DNA of 64,000 nt from Euphorbia lathyris (GCF_963576675.1 NC_088914.1:19695001-19759000), one strand, 5' to 3'; shown: positions 1 to 11,965, counted from the first letter of the stretch. Numbers and translations are program-made. The notes: generated from the sequence alone by a model not told the origin.

Positions 1-500
1 AGGACAAGGTTTTGTATCTGTACCTCTTATGCACGTGTTATTTCTCATTGAAGGAATAGCCTTCTCGAAACAATGCACTCTCTTAGGAATCATGAATGCC
101 CGCTCTAGAATTAAAAGCCTAAATTTGTATTTATGTGTGTTTTTTTTATAGCGAATATGAATATTTTAGAGATTCGAAGTCATGGGCATAATTATATCTT
201 CCCTCCTTAACTCGAACATTCGGTTCGTGCTTCTAAAAGCTTATTCCTTCCTGAATTGGGATACCTCATTCTATCCTATTTGGAAGTCCTTAGTGCACGT
301 AGGTAGCACTGCCAAACAAGGAAGTTTGTCTCATTTAGAATTTCTTCCTTAATAAGAATTCATAGTTAATTTAATCCTTATTAGATTAGGAGTCTCCATT
401 CCTATATAAAGTACAAACTCCCTTCATAAAAGTACATAAATTGACAGACAATCATGTTGTTATTTTTTCTTTTCACATCTCTTATAAACCATAACTAACT
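1..500. other. AT-rich intergenic DNA, nothing recognised
   Basis: I see no long reading frame, repeat boundary or RNA gene here. The stretch ends at a TAA that serves as the left target-site duplication of the MITE that follows. Confidence 0.5.
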
Positions 501-503
501 TAA

Positions 504-884
504 GAGCATCTCCAAGAGACTCTTAGTTCAATCTCTAAAAATAATATAAATAATTGACTCTTAGTGATTTAAGAGTGACTAATACATATTATCTTCAACA
601 ATACTCCTTATATTCACTCTCTATTTATTATTTTATCATTAAAGTTATTAAGTATTATTGTATTAACCAATAGTGAAAGGAGGGAGACTCTTCAATAATA
701 AATTATTAATAAAAAATAAAATAAGTAGGCACTAATAGGTGGAGAGAGGCTCTCTATTAATAGAGAGGATGGGGATGCTCTTAGTGATTTGAGAAGCCAC
801 TAAGAGGCTGTTGGAGTTGATTTTTGACTCTCCCTCCTCAAATTTTAACTTAAGAACCAATTTAAGAGGTTGTTGGAGATGTTC
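504..884. mobile_element. Tourist-like (PIF/Harbinger) MITE
   Basis: The ends are an inverted repeat: GAGCATCTCCAA at the left and TTGGAGATGTTC at the right. They are flanked by the 3-bp duplication TAA (501-503 and 885-887), as expected for PIF/Harbinger elements. The 381-bp body is AT-rich, with several internal copies of CTCTTAGTGATTT-like words that suggest a second, nested or rearranged copy. The only ORF nearby (811-1011) runs out of the element and is probably chance. Confidence 0.7.
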
Positions 885-1127
885 TAAGTGTCATAGAGTC
901 TTTCATTCGGATAAAACAAAAAAGATAACCCCTTGCACATCTTGTTGCCCAGAAATGTCTGGGTTGCAAATATATATCCGGATATCACTAAGGAGGCCTT
1001 CAGACTCTTAACAATGAAAATTTTCCAAAACATTATCAAATATAAGACCAGTTATTATAAAAAAAAAACTTGGTTTGATTCAAGTTACTTTTAATTCAGA
1101 GATCTCAAATTTGAATCTCAATATATA

Positions 1128-2304
1128 GGGTAAATTACATACGTGGTGTACAACGTTTACCTGTTTTCACACTTTGGTGTACAGCTAAATTTTTTTCACA
1201 CTAAAGTGTACAACCTTCAGATGACCTCCCACTAAAGTGTACACCGGTTTTTGTGACCGGTCAATGCAAGTCAACTATGCCACGTCATCATTTTTCACTT
1301 TTTCTAATTTAAAAAAAAACCCACTAAAAACTAAATGACCCTTATACCCTTCTATTGTTTCCCTCACTGGAATCCAAATTTCTCCCATATTTTTAATCCA
1401 TTCATCTCCAATCACTTGATTTTCCAGAAATTCATTCATTAGATTAAAAAAAAATCATTTCTATTTGTTTAACTTTTCTAGAAAAAGGAGAAGAATTCAT
1501 TTATTCAAACTCTTGCTTTCAATCCCAAAACCTAGATCTGGTTCTGTTTTCACATATGGTCATCATGAACATACAAGAACCAAAGAAGGAATTAATCCAT
1601 CTTGCCAAGCACCAGAAGCCTAGATTTGAAAAAAAAAATAGAGCTTCAAATCAGAATCAAACTAAAGAAGAAAGATCTGAATGAGAAATCAACATGTAGC
1701 AAGAAATCGTTGAAATAAAAATCGAAGGAGACAAAAACGAGAAAAGGAAGTTTCTAGCTTCATCGGAATGAGTTGAATCAGCGGAGGAATAACTCTATTG
1801 GAACGTTCACCGGTGATACGAGAAAGAAGAGCATGCAACTCTGTCGCCGTCACAGAGAGAGATTGACCCTGAAAGGGGGCTGAGCTATGGTTTCAATCTT
1901 GTGAGAAAGAAAGAAGAAGATAATAGGGGACTGTCTGTGTTTTTTGAGAGAAGAGAAAGAAAGAAAAGATAGAAAGAAAGAGTGTAAGCAGGAAAGCCAT
2001 AGAAGAAGTTCTGCATTCTTTGGAGAAAAGAAAGAAAGAAATGGAGGCTCGAAGAATGATTTAGGGTTTCTATATATAAGGGTATAAAGGTCATTTGGTT
2101 TATATTAGGTCACGTTTTTTAATTAGAAAAAGTGAAAAATGACGACGTGGCATAGTTGACCTGCGTTGACCGGTCACAAAAACCGGTTGTACACTTTAGT
2201 GGGAGGTCATCTGAAGGTTGTACACTTTAGTGTAAAAAAATTTTGGTTGTACACCAAAATGTGAAAACAGGTAAACGTTGTACACAACCTATGTAATTTA
2301 CTCC
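1128..2304. mobile_element. Non-autonomous Mutator-like element with long TIRs
   Basis: The two ends are inverted repeats of about 170 bp. The left begins GGGTAAATTACAT and continues through TGGTGTACAACG; the right mirrors it and ends ATGTAATTTACTCC. Both arms carry the words CACTAAAGTGTACA and GACCGGTCA. The flanks share the 8-bp duplication AATATATA (1120-1127, 2305-2312). Long TIRs and an 8-9 bp TSD are typical of Mutator-like elements. No transposase is present. The interior of roughly 800 bp is purine/pyrimidine skewed and could be captured host sequence, but I recognise nothing in it. Confidence 0.75.
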
Positions 2305-2558
2305 AATATATACAACAAGTTTTAATTGAAAAATGATCCACTTAAAAGTGTTTAACGAGTTTCAAATCGAGAGTAATAGAATAAACAATATATAATTTTT
2401 TTTAAGGGAAATTTGACTATTCAGGACTGGACTAGTATAAAGCAAAAACATTTAGAAAGATAAGAAAGAGGAGAAGCCAAACAGGGATCTAGTGACGTGT
2501 AGAGTGAGATCAAGTGTTTGGGTAATGAAAGATCGACGGTCCCCATTAACTTCACATC

Positions 2559-2564
2559 TATAAG
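2559..2564 (+). promoter_or_regulatory. TATA-like box of the OB-fold gene
   Basis: TATAAG occurs about 30 bp before a pyrimidine-rich leader (CTTCTTCAGCCGTCTTC) that fits a plant transcription start near 2590. The leader then runs to the donor of a 5'-UTR intron. Placement is by position and composition only. Confidence 0.4.
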
Positions 2565-2652
2565 GATTTCACTTCTTCAGCCGTCTTCAAGCCTACCTTT
2601 CTTCATCTCTACATCAGATCTCTCTCCGATTCCCAATTTCTCTTTCTAAAAG

Positions 2653-3345
2653 GTACTTCCCAAACCCTAGCTTCTTCTTCTTCTGTCTCCTTTACTCATC
2701 ATGATCTCTACTCCTATTAGTTACAAAGACTTTATTTTCATTTGTAATTTTGCTTCTTTTTTTTGTAATTATGATATGAATTGTTACTGTCCTTTCTGAT
2801 CTGTTTCGTAAGCAATAGATTGTAGGATTTTCCATGATTTACAGTATATTTTGGATTATTGGTTGCTAATTATTGTATTATTGACTTACTCTGTTTGTTC
2901 GTTATTCAGATTGTGGTGTTGTTTATGGTCAAATATTTCATAATTTTCTATAATCACTATATGATTTGGTTTAGATTTGTATCTTATCCATGTTTGTTTC
3001 CATATAATGCCAATCTGTGTATTAAATTTTATTTCCTGTAGTTTTTCCCCCTTGACTATTTGATTTTGTTGGTTTGAAGCGAAAAATGTGTAATTGCCTG
3101 ATTAATGAAATAAATATTTTGCAGTTGGACAAGTGGTTTCACTACATAGTCCAAATTGTGTTTATGTTTTTAATAAGTTCTAAAATCGACAGGATGATAA
3201 TTTCGGTTCATGCTTTGAATGGCTTAATTGAGTGAATTTGTAGTTTGTTCGTTTCATTCTCTATATGTATTTGGCTTCTTGTTGATCTTTTCGGTTGATT
3301 TATTCTTTTGATCATCTTTTGCTTTTATTTTATTAGTTTATATAG
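2653..3345 (+). other. Probable 5'-UTR intron of the OB-fold gene
   Basis: The leader reads AAAAG then GTACTTCC (donor at 2653), followed by a T-rich stretch of about 690 bp that ends in TTATATAG before GCGTTACACAAGAGA and the ATG. No ATG in the assigned leader exon opens a useful frame. Leader introns are common in plant housekeeping genes and often raise expression. An alternative acceptor is TTTTGCAG near 3124. Confidence 0.5.
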
Positions 3346-3360
3346 GCGTTACACAAGAGA

Positions 3361-4608
3361 ATGGCAGATTCAAAAGCTGGATTGAGGAAGCCTGTATTTA
3401 CCAAGGTTGACCAGCTCCGCCCAGGTACTACGGGGCATACTCTTACTGTGAAGGTTGTTAGTACAAAGATGGTTTTGCAGAAAGGTCGTGCTGATGGTCC
3501 TCAAGTACGCCAAATGCGTATTGCTGAATGTTTGGTAGGAGATGAAACAGGATTGATTATCTTTACAGCTAGAAATGATCAAGGTACTATTTTGATCTCT
3601 TCTTATTTTCGTGTTAATGCACATCAGAGATTCAATATTCTTTGAATACGTATAAATACCTGTGATTTTGTATATGTGATATATTTTACTTATTGGTCTT
3701 GGCTTTCTCCAATCAGTAAATGTTTGTGGTGATTAAGCTGTTTCCCTCATATGTCAAGTTATATATCCTTTGGTATTCTTGCTGTTACATTATTTTGATG
3801 ACAATTCAGAAGCTCAACGGTTTATTAATCTATTAATTAGGGGTTTGAAGTGCTGACACTGTAAATTTTGCATGGTCTCACACCAAGGTCACAAAGAAAT
3901 CATTTTGTTCCAACAAAATCATAAATCTTCAATTTAGTCCACTAGAGACATCTCCGATGATCTCATATAATAAAACTCGCTTGTGTATTATGTGGCATCC
4001 TTGTCATCATTGACTTGCACCATGTCATCGAGGTTGGTTATATGATTTGATGCAAGACAGGTTCAATGATGCGGCAATTGTGACAGCTGCTACGTATGAA
4101 ATCATATCACATGAGTTTGTAATCGGAGATCATTGCAGTTGGTTTTAGTGAATCGAAATTGAAGATCTATGATTCTTTTGGAAAAAAAATTGATTTTGGT
4201 GAAACTACATGTCAACTAACTTGTGTGCTTTTAGCCCCTAAGGAGTATATCATGGGATGGGACTATTAGAATGCCACAGTTCTCATAACACTAGTATTCA
4301 GGATGGTTCTTTTTATTCATTTTTGCGTCTTCTAAAATGAAGTATCGTCTGAAACCTACTTATCCCCGCTGTTATTGAGGAGTTTGAATGAACATTTTGA
4401 TCTTTCTTGTTGTTCAGTGGACTTGATGAAAGAGGGAAGTACTGTAATACTTCGCAATGCAAAAATCGATATGTTTAAAGGATCAATGAGACTGGCTGTG
4501 GACAAATGGGGTCGTGTTGAACCAACTGAAGCTGCAAGTTTCACTGTGAAGGAAGACAACAACCTATCATTGATTGAATACGAACTTGTGAATGTAGTCG
4601 AAGAGTAA
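3361..4608 (+). CDS. OB-fold nucleic-acid-binding protein, SOSS-B-like
   Basis: Two exons are supported: 3361-3583 and 4418-4608, joined in phase 1 (donor CAAG|GTACTA, acceptor TTGTTCAG|TGGAC). They give 137 residues. The protein shows the conserved plant pattern KVDQLRPGTxGHTL near residue 15, IAECLVGDETG in the middle, and NAKIDMFKGSMRLAVDKWGR and SFTVKEDNNLSL in the second half. Together these form one complete OB fold. Related proteins bind single-stranded nucleic acid; the animal homologue SOSS-B/hSSB acts with SOSS-A and INTS3 in DNA-break signalling. The plant role is less certain. The length matches the family and no break is visible. The 834-bp intron carries a MITE-like inverted repeat. 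AATAAA at about 5038 is a possible poly-A signal. The adjacent ORF that runs past the donor is unspliced reading. Confidence 0.9.
3873..4208. mobile_element. MITE-like inverted repeat inside the intron
   Basis: The left arm (around 3897-3968, words GTTCCAACAAAATCATAAATC and CTTCAATTTAG) is mirrored by the right arm (around 4120-4190, GAAATTGAAGATCTATGATTC). The outermost match is roughly CTCACACCAA against TTGGTGAAAC. No clear target-site duplication is seen, so the limits are approximate. It lies wholly within the intron and should be removed by splicing. Confidence 0.5.
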
Positions 4609-5356
4609 CTTAACCTTGTTTGCGAGGTGTTGCGACCTTACTAGACGGTAACCTGAGAATAAAAAACAACTCCAGCAAAGCAAATTACAGTTACAGGAAA
4701 TGCCTGGGAAAAGTTCAGTATTTAGGAAGAAGAAAAATCTGCAAGCGAGTACGGCGCAAGTTGGTTTTACCTTAGCGGCACATCCAGCAGAAACCCTTTG
4801 ATTGGAGATCCAAGCAGATGGTGATGGCTTTTAAATGGATGAGTTAAAAGCAGCTACCTATGGAAAAACCTGGTTTGGTTTGCTTGCTATCTTATCTATT
4901 TTTAGACACTGATTGAACTTGTGCTTATGTGATCATGGATGGATATATTAAAGAAAAACGGATTACTATGAGTTATAAAAAAAATGGATGTTGGTGTAAT
5001 CAGTAAGTTATTATGGTTCCTGCTTTCTTTAATTTCCAATAAAAGAAATTACTATGTTGTTGGTTTTAAATTGCATTAAGTTATTGCTACTGGTTTCTGT
5101 TTAGGTTCGTTTTGCTAATAGTCTGTCGTATCGATATTTTAGTTAGTTTTTGTGCACAAATTTGATCATTGATTTTATCGAAAGAAAGTAAAGTTCAATA
5201 ATTTTTATAAAATACGCTTCAAATTTTAATGACTTCGCTCGATAATTGGTCAGATTCTGTTTTTTTCTTACTCCTGAGTTTCATTTACACTTCAATTTTA
5301 ATTTCAACTCTTTTTGTTACAATTTTCCCGTCCAACGGACTAGTGACGTGAATGGA

Positions 5357-5524
5357 ATATGTTCTGTGAGAATACTTGTTTTGTTCATCATTCATGCTGT
5401 TTTGCTAGTTTATCAATGGAAGAGTAAATTTCAAGAAAAATATGTTCTGTGAGAATACTTGTTTTGTTCATCATTCATGCTGTTTTGCTAGTTTATCAAT
5501 GGAAGAGTAAATTTCAAGAAAAAT
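5357..5524. repeat. 83-bp tandem duplication, two copies
   Basis: A unit beginning ATATGTTCTGTGAGAATAC and ending TAAATTTCAAGAAAA is present twice, head to tail, with a period of 83 bp and no visible difference. This indicates a recent local duplication. The short ORFs across it are not considered genes. Confidence 0.9.
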
Positions 5525-6142
5525 TAAAATTGAAGGGTCAAATTTTACTTAATTTAAGGGTTGAAAGTCAAAATTTGCTTAATTGCATGGTGAAAATATC
5601 ATATTTCTTTTACCGCAATTTAAGTTTTAACTAACCGCTCTAGCATAATGCATTTGCTCCTAATTTTAAAAGGTAACTAAAATTTAAGATTTTTTTATAT
5701 AATTTATTTGATTGTTTGGCTCGAGTTTGTTGAACACCGTTGAGGTGAACTTTCTTTTAGTTAAAATTTTCTGTATACATTATGATTAGAATTTGAAATT
5801 ACTTGAAATTTTTATTAACTTAAGCGTCTTGATAAATAAATTTAGGATTCAGTAGCCAAATCAATAATAAATCAAGCTTTTGAGTATCTAATTTTTTACA
5901 AATGCTGAAATTGTTAAATGATAAATTGTTTGGTAAATAATAAAAATGAAATACTGATTTAAAATACTTTTTAAAATGTAAAAGTTTTTTTATGATTAAT
6001 TTTTTTACAAATATATTTAAAAAACATATAGATCAATTTTTAGTATACTATTATTCGTGAAATTCTATTTGAAACTTTGGAATTTATATTTAGACTCGTT
6101 AGCTTAATTTTGTAAGCAATGTTATCAACCAACTTAAAGCTA
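5525..6142. other. AT-rich intergenic DNA, nothing recognised
   Basis: This is AT-rich sequence between the tandem duplication and the next MITE. No ORF, element end or structural RNA was recognised. Confidence 0.5.
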
Positions 6143-6151
6143 ATAAATATT

Positions 6152-6560
6152 GGCCTAATATACAAATAACTTTCTAAACTTGTTCAAATATTGCAACTGC
6201 CTCTCTCAACTTTCAATTGTAACAACTTATCCTTTAAACTTATCCAATTGTAAATCATAACCCCAAATTGGGAATTTTTTTACCTCGTACTTGGAGCAAC
6301 CGTAAAAACGTTTCTCTGGATTCGTATCACGCCAAAGATTTGATTATCACACTCCACGAACGTTGTAGCTTTTGTATTTTACGTGTTTCTTCAATTGCAG
6401 TCTATGTCAGCAATTTGGGGTTATATTTTACAATTGGACAAGTTTGAGGGGTTATGTTTTACAATTGGACAAGTTTAAGGGGTAAGTTGTTACAATTGAA
6501 AGTTGAGGGGGGCAGTTGCAATATTTAGACAAGTTCAGAAGGTTATTTGTGCATTAAGCC
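6152..6560. mobile_element. Mutator-like MITE with about 125-bp TIRs
   Basis: The left arm starts GGCCTAATATACAAATAAC and the right arm ends GTTATTTGTGCATTAAGCC. The match continues through TTGCAACTGCC and AACTTTCAATTGTAACAAC. The flanks carry the 9-bp duplication ATAAATATT (6143-6151, 6561-6569), the size expected for Mutator-like elements. There is no coding capacity. The right arm has one extra copy of the GGACAAGTTTGAGGGGTTA unit. A diverged relative lies at about 34.25 kb. Confidence 0.85.
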
Positions 6561-6569
6561 ATAAATATT

Positions 6570-8571
6570 TGATATGCTATAATTTTAAATTCTTAGGAAG
6601 GTGTTATTAAATAAGCCCTATGATAAATTTCCATAAAAACAAACATATTTCCTACTTGGTTAGAGCCGGAGGAGGCCTTAAATAGTTTTGGCCTTGAGGC
6701 ATTTTTCTCACAATTTTTAATAGATACCCACATTGATAATAAGGAAATAAACAACTTAGCCACATGGATTAATGATATGCTCAATCAAAAGTAGTCTTTA
6801 TACTTGGTTGTGCATAGTGCTCTAGATGCAAAATTTATGTTTCCATCACATGCATTTAGAGTGTAGCTACCGGTCACTCATGTTTCCATAAATTCTTCAA
6901 GCACTACAAACATAAGAAATATGATAGAGTCGGGGTTATGCTAACCTAAACATCAACGACTCTTCTTTGACTTTTCTTTCTCTTATTGTAGACCTCATCT
7001 CACAAGCCACATACCAGAAGATTCTCGTCATCTTTTACCTATACCAAATTGGTGTGGTGAGCAAACACATCATCTATGGCTCATAACAAGGTCCATTTAT
7101 TCGCACGAGCTCCTCTTTTACATTAACTCCACCTCCTCTTCACAAAACTCCTACACTTTAGAATCTCAAACCTTCACGTGCACCTATAACCTCCTTTGAC
7201 GCTAATGGGTGGCTTGTCCCCATCAAACCATAACCCTAAAGCTAGATGGACACTTAGACTCATTGGACCCAAAAAGAAGATAACTCCTTGACGGTATCAC
7301 AAAACACCTCATATATAGTATAGAAACAGTCCAAGAGATCATGAACAAACTGGAGGGTGAATATATTGCTGAGATGGAGCGTGTTTAGGCCCAACTTTGG
7401 GTATCAATCAATCGGCCAATTCGGCAAAAATCCATAGTATGCTATAATGGACTCTAGAGCTTTCCTAGGCATAGAGACACTTCTCATACATCAGACGTTC
7501 AGATCCCAAAAGATAATACATGAAGCGAAGATGGTACCACCATTTCAGGTCACTCACGGTGCTCTCCAACGAAAGCATCGAGGAAGAGTCATCGAAAGAC
7601 ATAAACTCATCCTATGATAGACGTTCTCATCGTAGAACCTCGAATGAAGCAAACTCCTCCTAAGACAAGCATTCACTACAAAGTGATTCCCATAGGTATT
7701 GGACAAACTCCTAGGTCTCTTTAAACAAGGAAGATATGTTCAACTTCATCAACAAGGAGGTAAATCGACGGCTTAAAAGCGATATGGTGCATACATGGAT
7801 TAATGTTACGTCTGAAGTCATTAACACTAGTTCCCCCCTCTAGGAGAAATCAGTATATCGTGGCTTTTAATACCCCCAATCAAAGAATGTAATAGGTTGG
7901 AAGATCCCATAAAAAACTTTCGGTGATCGTTAGAAATTACCCACTGATGTTGTTATTGGAAATTCTTTACGATAATATATTTATAAAAAAATCATGAAAT
8001 AATAAAATATAAATATAGGAATTAGTTAAATATAAAATAAAATTCAACTTAATTTTTAATTTTTAATGTAATTTCCTCGAAAGGGAACCAAAATAAGCCC
8101 ATTATAATAATAGACTGAGTACTATGGTTTAAACGTGGGCTTAGTTGAAATCAATTAAGACAGCCCAATGGCTACTACAAAAAGAGTTTAAATGTTATTA
8201 AAATAATGGGAAATTTGTATACAATTATATTAACTAATAATTTGAATTATTTAAACTAAAAGTAAATTATTATTTTGCATATATTCTAAAAATTAGGATT
8301 TATAAATTAGAGGTTTAGGATATATATTTTAGCGTTTAAAATTTATGAATTGGATTTAGAATTTTTAAATTAAAATATAAAAGCATATTTTATTTGTAAT
8401 ATATAGAAAACAGTGATATATTAAGAATTAATTTTGATAGTATGATTTAATTGTAATAATATAATTGATTATATTTTTTTTTTTGTAAATAGCCCTAAAA
8501 TAATTGGAAAATCCATTTGGGATAAAATAAAATAAAAAATATAAATGAGTGATTTAATAGCTAAAGATGAA
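6570..8571. other. No intact gene; possibly very decayed Ty3 gag region
   Basis: Between about 6.95 and 7.9 kb the composition is less AT-rich and short frames resemble the linker and gag part of Ty3 elements (for example frames rich in K, E and N near 7.33 and 7.74 kb). Every frame is closed by stops. I could not match a defined motif, so this is only a guess from composition. The remainder to 8.57 kb is AT-rich and unremarkable. Confidence 0.25.
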
Positions 8572-8579
8572 GTCAGAAG

Positions 8580-9434
8580 TAGGGATGCACACAAAAATCC
8601 GTAAAACCGTAAAACCGAAAAACCAAATCGAAACCGAACCAAAAATGAGGTTAACCGAAACCAATGGACTAGTGTACGGTTTTTAATTTTAAAAATAGTG
8701 GTTAATGGTTACGGTTACGGTTTTTGTATTTAAAAAACCGTGGTTAACCGAAACCGACCGAATATTAATTAAATATAAAAAATAAATTTTTTTATTTTTA
8801 TTTATATATATAATTACATATTATCCCACTTAGAATAAATAAAAGGTCAATAACAAACATTTAATAAGAAACACTAATTCTTACCAAAAAAAAAAAAAAG
8901 AAACACTAATTATTTTGGGTGATTAAGACTCAATTTATAATACAAATTTATCAAAAATTAGATAATTAGTGAAATTAGTATACCTGAAAAGGGTTTCGTT
9001 GGTAAAGCACGAAGGATAATAAGTTTAGTCCAAAATACAAACACAGTAATTTGATGTTGCAAATTATTTTCCATTACTAAGAATCAACTCATAGTACCAA
9101 TTTTTCAAAAATTAGCTTGAACAGCTATTTTGTACTTGAAAAATCACATATAATGTAATGAAATTCTTTTGTTGTTTGAATACATAATAGTATGAATTCC
9201 AATAATTGTTGACTTTGCCCATTGATTATTTATGTATGAGTTCCAATAATTGTTTATTTATTAATGGTTAAAAACCGAAATAAAAGGTTAACCGACCGAA
9301 TAATTGGTTAACCGATTAGTGGTTAACCGAATTTAATGGACTAGTGTATGGTTAGTATATTTCAAAAACCGAAAAAATGGTTAACCGACCGAATTAATCT
9401 TAATGGACTGGTTAACCGACCACGTGCACCCCTA
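8580..9434. mobile_element. Non-autonomous hAT-like element
   Basis: The terminal inverted repeats are TAGGGATGCAC at the left and GTGCACCCCTA at the right. They are flanked by a perfect 8-bp duplication GTCAGAAG (8572-8579, 9435-9442), which is diagnostic of hAT elements. Both subterminal regions are packed with GGTTAACCG / AACCGAAACCG words, which look like a transposase-binding array. The interior is AT-rich and has no transposase ORF, so the element would need a helper. Confidence 0.9.
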
Positions 9435-9442
9435 GTCAGAAG

Positions 9443-10316
9443 TGTAGTAGAGAGAAGAATATTGGCTTTTGAAAAGCAATATTTTATGAAATAAATTGAA
9501 GAAAAATGAAAAAATAATTGGAATCGCCAAGCCAAGGACCTAACAAAACATGTCACTACCCCATATATATTATTGGAATCAGCTTTTCTTCTTTATATAT
9601 AATAATGGCTCAAAAGATAAATATAAGCAAAATAATTAAATAATAAAGGACAAAGGAAGAAAACATGAACTAAATGTTTCTATTTCATTTCATTATTATA
9701 TCCTTCCTACGTATTATACACGTCATTTTAGCGTAAGCTCAAAAAAACATATATGATGTTGTAAAAAAAAAAAAAAAAAAAACATATATGATACACAAAT
9801 AATAATAATAAAAAAACACAATAATTTGACTATAATAATAATAAGACATCCTATTAAAAAATATATATATTTCTGAAAATCATAATTTGAATAACTGAAA
9901 ATGGTAGTTTTAAGGTGCCATGGTTTTTATTTACCCCAAGTGAAGAATTTTCATTTTAATATTTATCAAATAATTAATCATTTGATAAATAAAAATTTAA
10001 AATTGATGGGTAAAATGCAAAAATAACTATTTATTTTAATCATTCTTATATATCATACATATATAATATATCGTGTGTAAAGGCTTTTTGAATTGGAAAC
10101 ACGTACAATTCTATTGTGCTATATATATGTTGAAATTCTATTAGACCATTTTTAACCATCTACTCTAGTTTTCTTACTCCAACTCTATTTTTCTCACTCT
10201 ATTCTCAAATTACTACTTCAATCATTTACTCCATTTATAACTCAAAAAAAAAATCATTTTAACATAAATATTTTATTATTATTATTATTATATTAATTCA
10301 CATTTTACATTCATTT
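9443..10316. other. AT-rich intergenic DNA with homopolymer runs
   Basis: It contains a 20-base A run near 9763, a short (TTA)n run near 10275 and other simple sequence. No gene was recognised. The segment near 10140-10250 has the T/C-rich look of a decayed MITE arm, but I could not find its partner. Confidence 0.4.
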
Positions 10317-11045
10317 TGATGTAGATTAAAGTCGTCTGAGAGTTTTAATCTTAAACTCATAAAGAATACAAACTTTTCAAGCTAAACTTGAAGGTTGAAT
10401 AAACCCAACAAGGAAGAAACCTTGGCTCCAATGGAGGCTATATCTCTTAGTTCATCAAAAGTTAGGAAACATTACAAAGTGAGAAGTTTATATACTCCCC
10501 TAAATCTGAAATGAAAAGTCTAAAAGCCCATATTAGGGTTACAAGCATAGTTAAACCTCTAAGGGTAAAATAAGAATAAAAAGTGGTGAAAGTAATTCAA
10601 CAAATAAAAGGAGGGACTAAATAGTAATTTGGTAAGTGGTCCTTCATGGTTATGGCAGGAAGAACTTGCTGAATAAGTATTCTCCAGCGTTGGCACGCCC
10701 CGCGTAACCCTCAGCACGTCCTGCATGGTTGTGCTCCTGGACTTGGTGGTTCTCGTAGGGGATCCTTACGCGCGGCGTCCCCGGAAGTACGCCCCGCGTA
10801 CTTGACCTCCTAGACAGAACTCTCTTTGGACGCTGGATCCACGCTACGCGCCTCGGAGGGAACGCCCCGCGTGTATGACCTGTTGGGCTGTTCTTCCGAC
10901 TTTGGGCTCTTCACGCCCCGCGCCCTACTAGGTGCGCTCCACGTGCTCTTCTGGTTGCCATTGCCCTCGTCTTCCTCGGCTAGCTCTCTACGGGTCTTGT
11001 CTTTTGGCTCCGGATCCGCGACTGAAGGAGGGATGCCCTCATCAC
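10317..11045 (-). mobile_element. Ty3-type pol tail plus LTR segment, GC-rich repeat
   Basis: Read on the - strand, this begins with a coding-like tail starting DEGIPPSVADPEPKD and then RRELAEEDEGNGNQKST. It continues with Arg/Gly-rich words (ARGV, YTRGV, YAGR) and then a non-coding LTR-like part with a TATA-like GTATATAAAC near 10.49 kb, ending CTACATCA at 10317. The same arrangement occurs at 60.6-61.4 kb, and its LTR part is also related to 24.96-25.3 kb. The GC-rich stretch (about 10.69-10.93 kb) repeats ACGCGGGGCGT, conspicuous in otherwise AT-rich DNA. The tail has stops and no upstream pol is attached, so this is a fragment. Confidence 0.55.
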
Positions 11046-11498
11046 ATTTTATTATTAATCAAAATATATCCAAAATTAATTTCTAACATGGTTTATAACT
11101 TAATATTTTTATTTCATTAGAAATAATTTAAATAATAATTTATTAAAATTATTAATTAATAATTCAATTAATTAATAAAGTATTCCAAATTATTCCTAAC
11201 AAAATTCACATTAACTAAAAAATATATAAAAAATTAAATATAAAATTCACAAATTATTATTTTCGTATGATATAAAATATATTAAATTAATATTTTTAAT
11301 TATTAGAAAATTAATAAAATATTATTAAGTCTTACTTAGTAAGACATTTTGATACTTTGTATATAGAGTGCCAAAAGTTTGACTGTATAAATAAAGGTGT
11401 CTGAGAAACTTCAAATCGAAAATTCAGATAAACTATATAAAAAAAAGTTTTACCAAAAAATAGAGTAAAATTGAACTGCATTTGGTACTCTAAAAGTA
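11046..11498. other. AT-rich intergenic DNA, nothing recognised
   Basis: Very AT-rich sequence with no reading frame or element boundary that I can support. Confidence 0.5.
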
Positions 11499-11672
11499 AG
11501 GACTCGTTTGTTTCAGCTGTTCCTCTTTGGTGTTTGCTGTTGCTGATATGCAGTAGGTATTAGTTGTTTTTTCTAAAAAAAACATTTGTTCTGGAATTTT
11601 ACCAAACACTTTCCATCTCTTATTTAGGATTGAAAGGCAAAAAATAGTTCCGAAAAATGGAAACGAACGGAC
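11499..11672. mobile_element. Small hAT-like MITE, tentative
   Basis: The left end AGGACTCGTTTGTTTC is mirrored by GGAAACGAACGGAC at the right, giving an imperfect inverted repeat over about 174 bp. The interior contains the CAAACACTT-type words common in such MITEs. I could not settle a target-site duplication. Confidence 0.4.
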
Positions 11673-11724
11673 ATCAAATTATAGAGTATGATTGAAAATG
11701 CCCTTACTAAATGGAGTAATTCGA

Positions 11725-11956
11725 CACACAAATGATTATTAATGCGTTACAACAAGATGTCGACAATGATTACTCAAGTTTAGGACTTATTATAGCAGAT
11801 TGTCAGATTATTGCTACTAATATCCCAAACTGTAGTTTTCACTTTGTTCGTAGAGAAGCCAATGAAGTAGCTGATGCAGTTGCAAAATTGGGATTGAATA
11901 CCCCCTTCTCTTATAAACCTATTGGCAAGTGATTAATTTATTCAATTATTCTTTCA
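11725..11956 (+). pseudogene. 5'-truncated LINE: RNase H C-terminus
   Basis: The frame encodes the last part of a plant LINE RNase H domain. It ends in the motif HFVRREANEVADAVAKLG, where the conserved D of the last RNase H motif is present. The insertion is bounded by the duplication ATGGAGTAATTCGA, at 11711-11724 on the left and 12534-12547 on the right. The right copy is displaced because a Mutator-like MITE inserted into the element's poly-A tail. The frame has no start and no upstream RT, so this is a dead fragment copied from the 3' end of a LINE transcript. Confidence 0.75.
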
Positions 11957-11965
11957 TTAAAAAAA

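Noticed and set aside
1885..2094. 69-residue Ser/Phe-rich - strand ORF
   Set aside because: It lies within a non-autonomous Mutator-like element and follows a purine-rich tract; probably chance.
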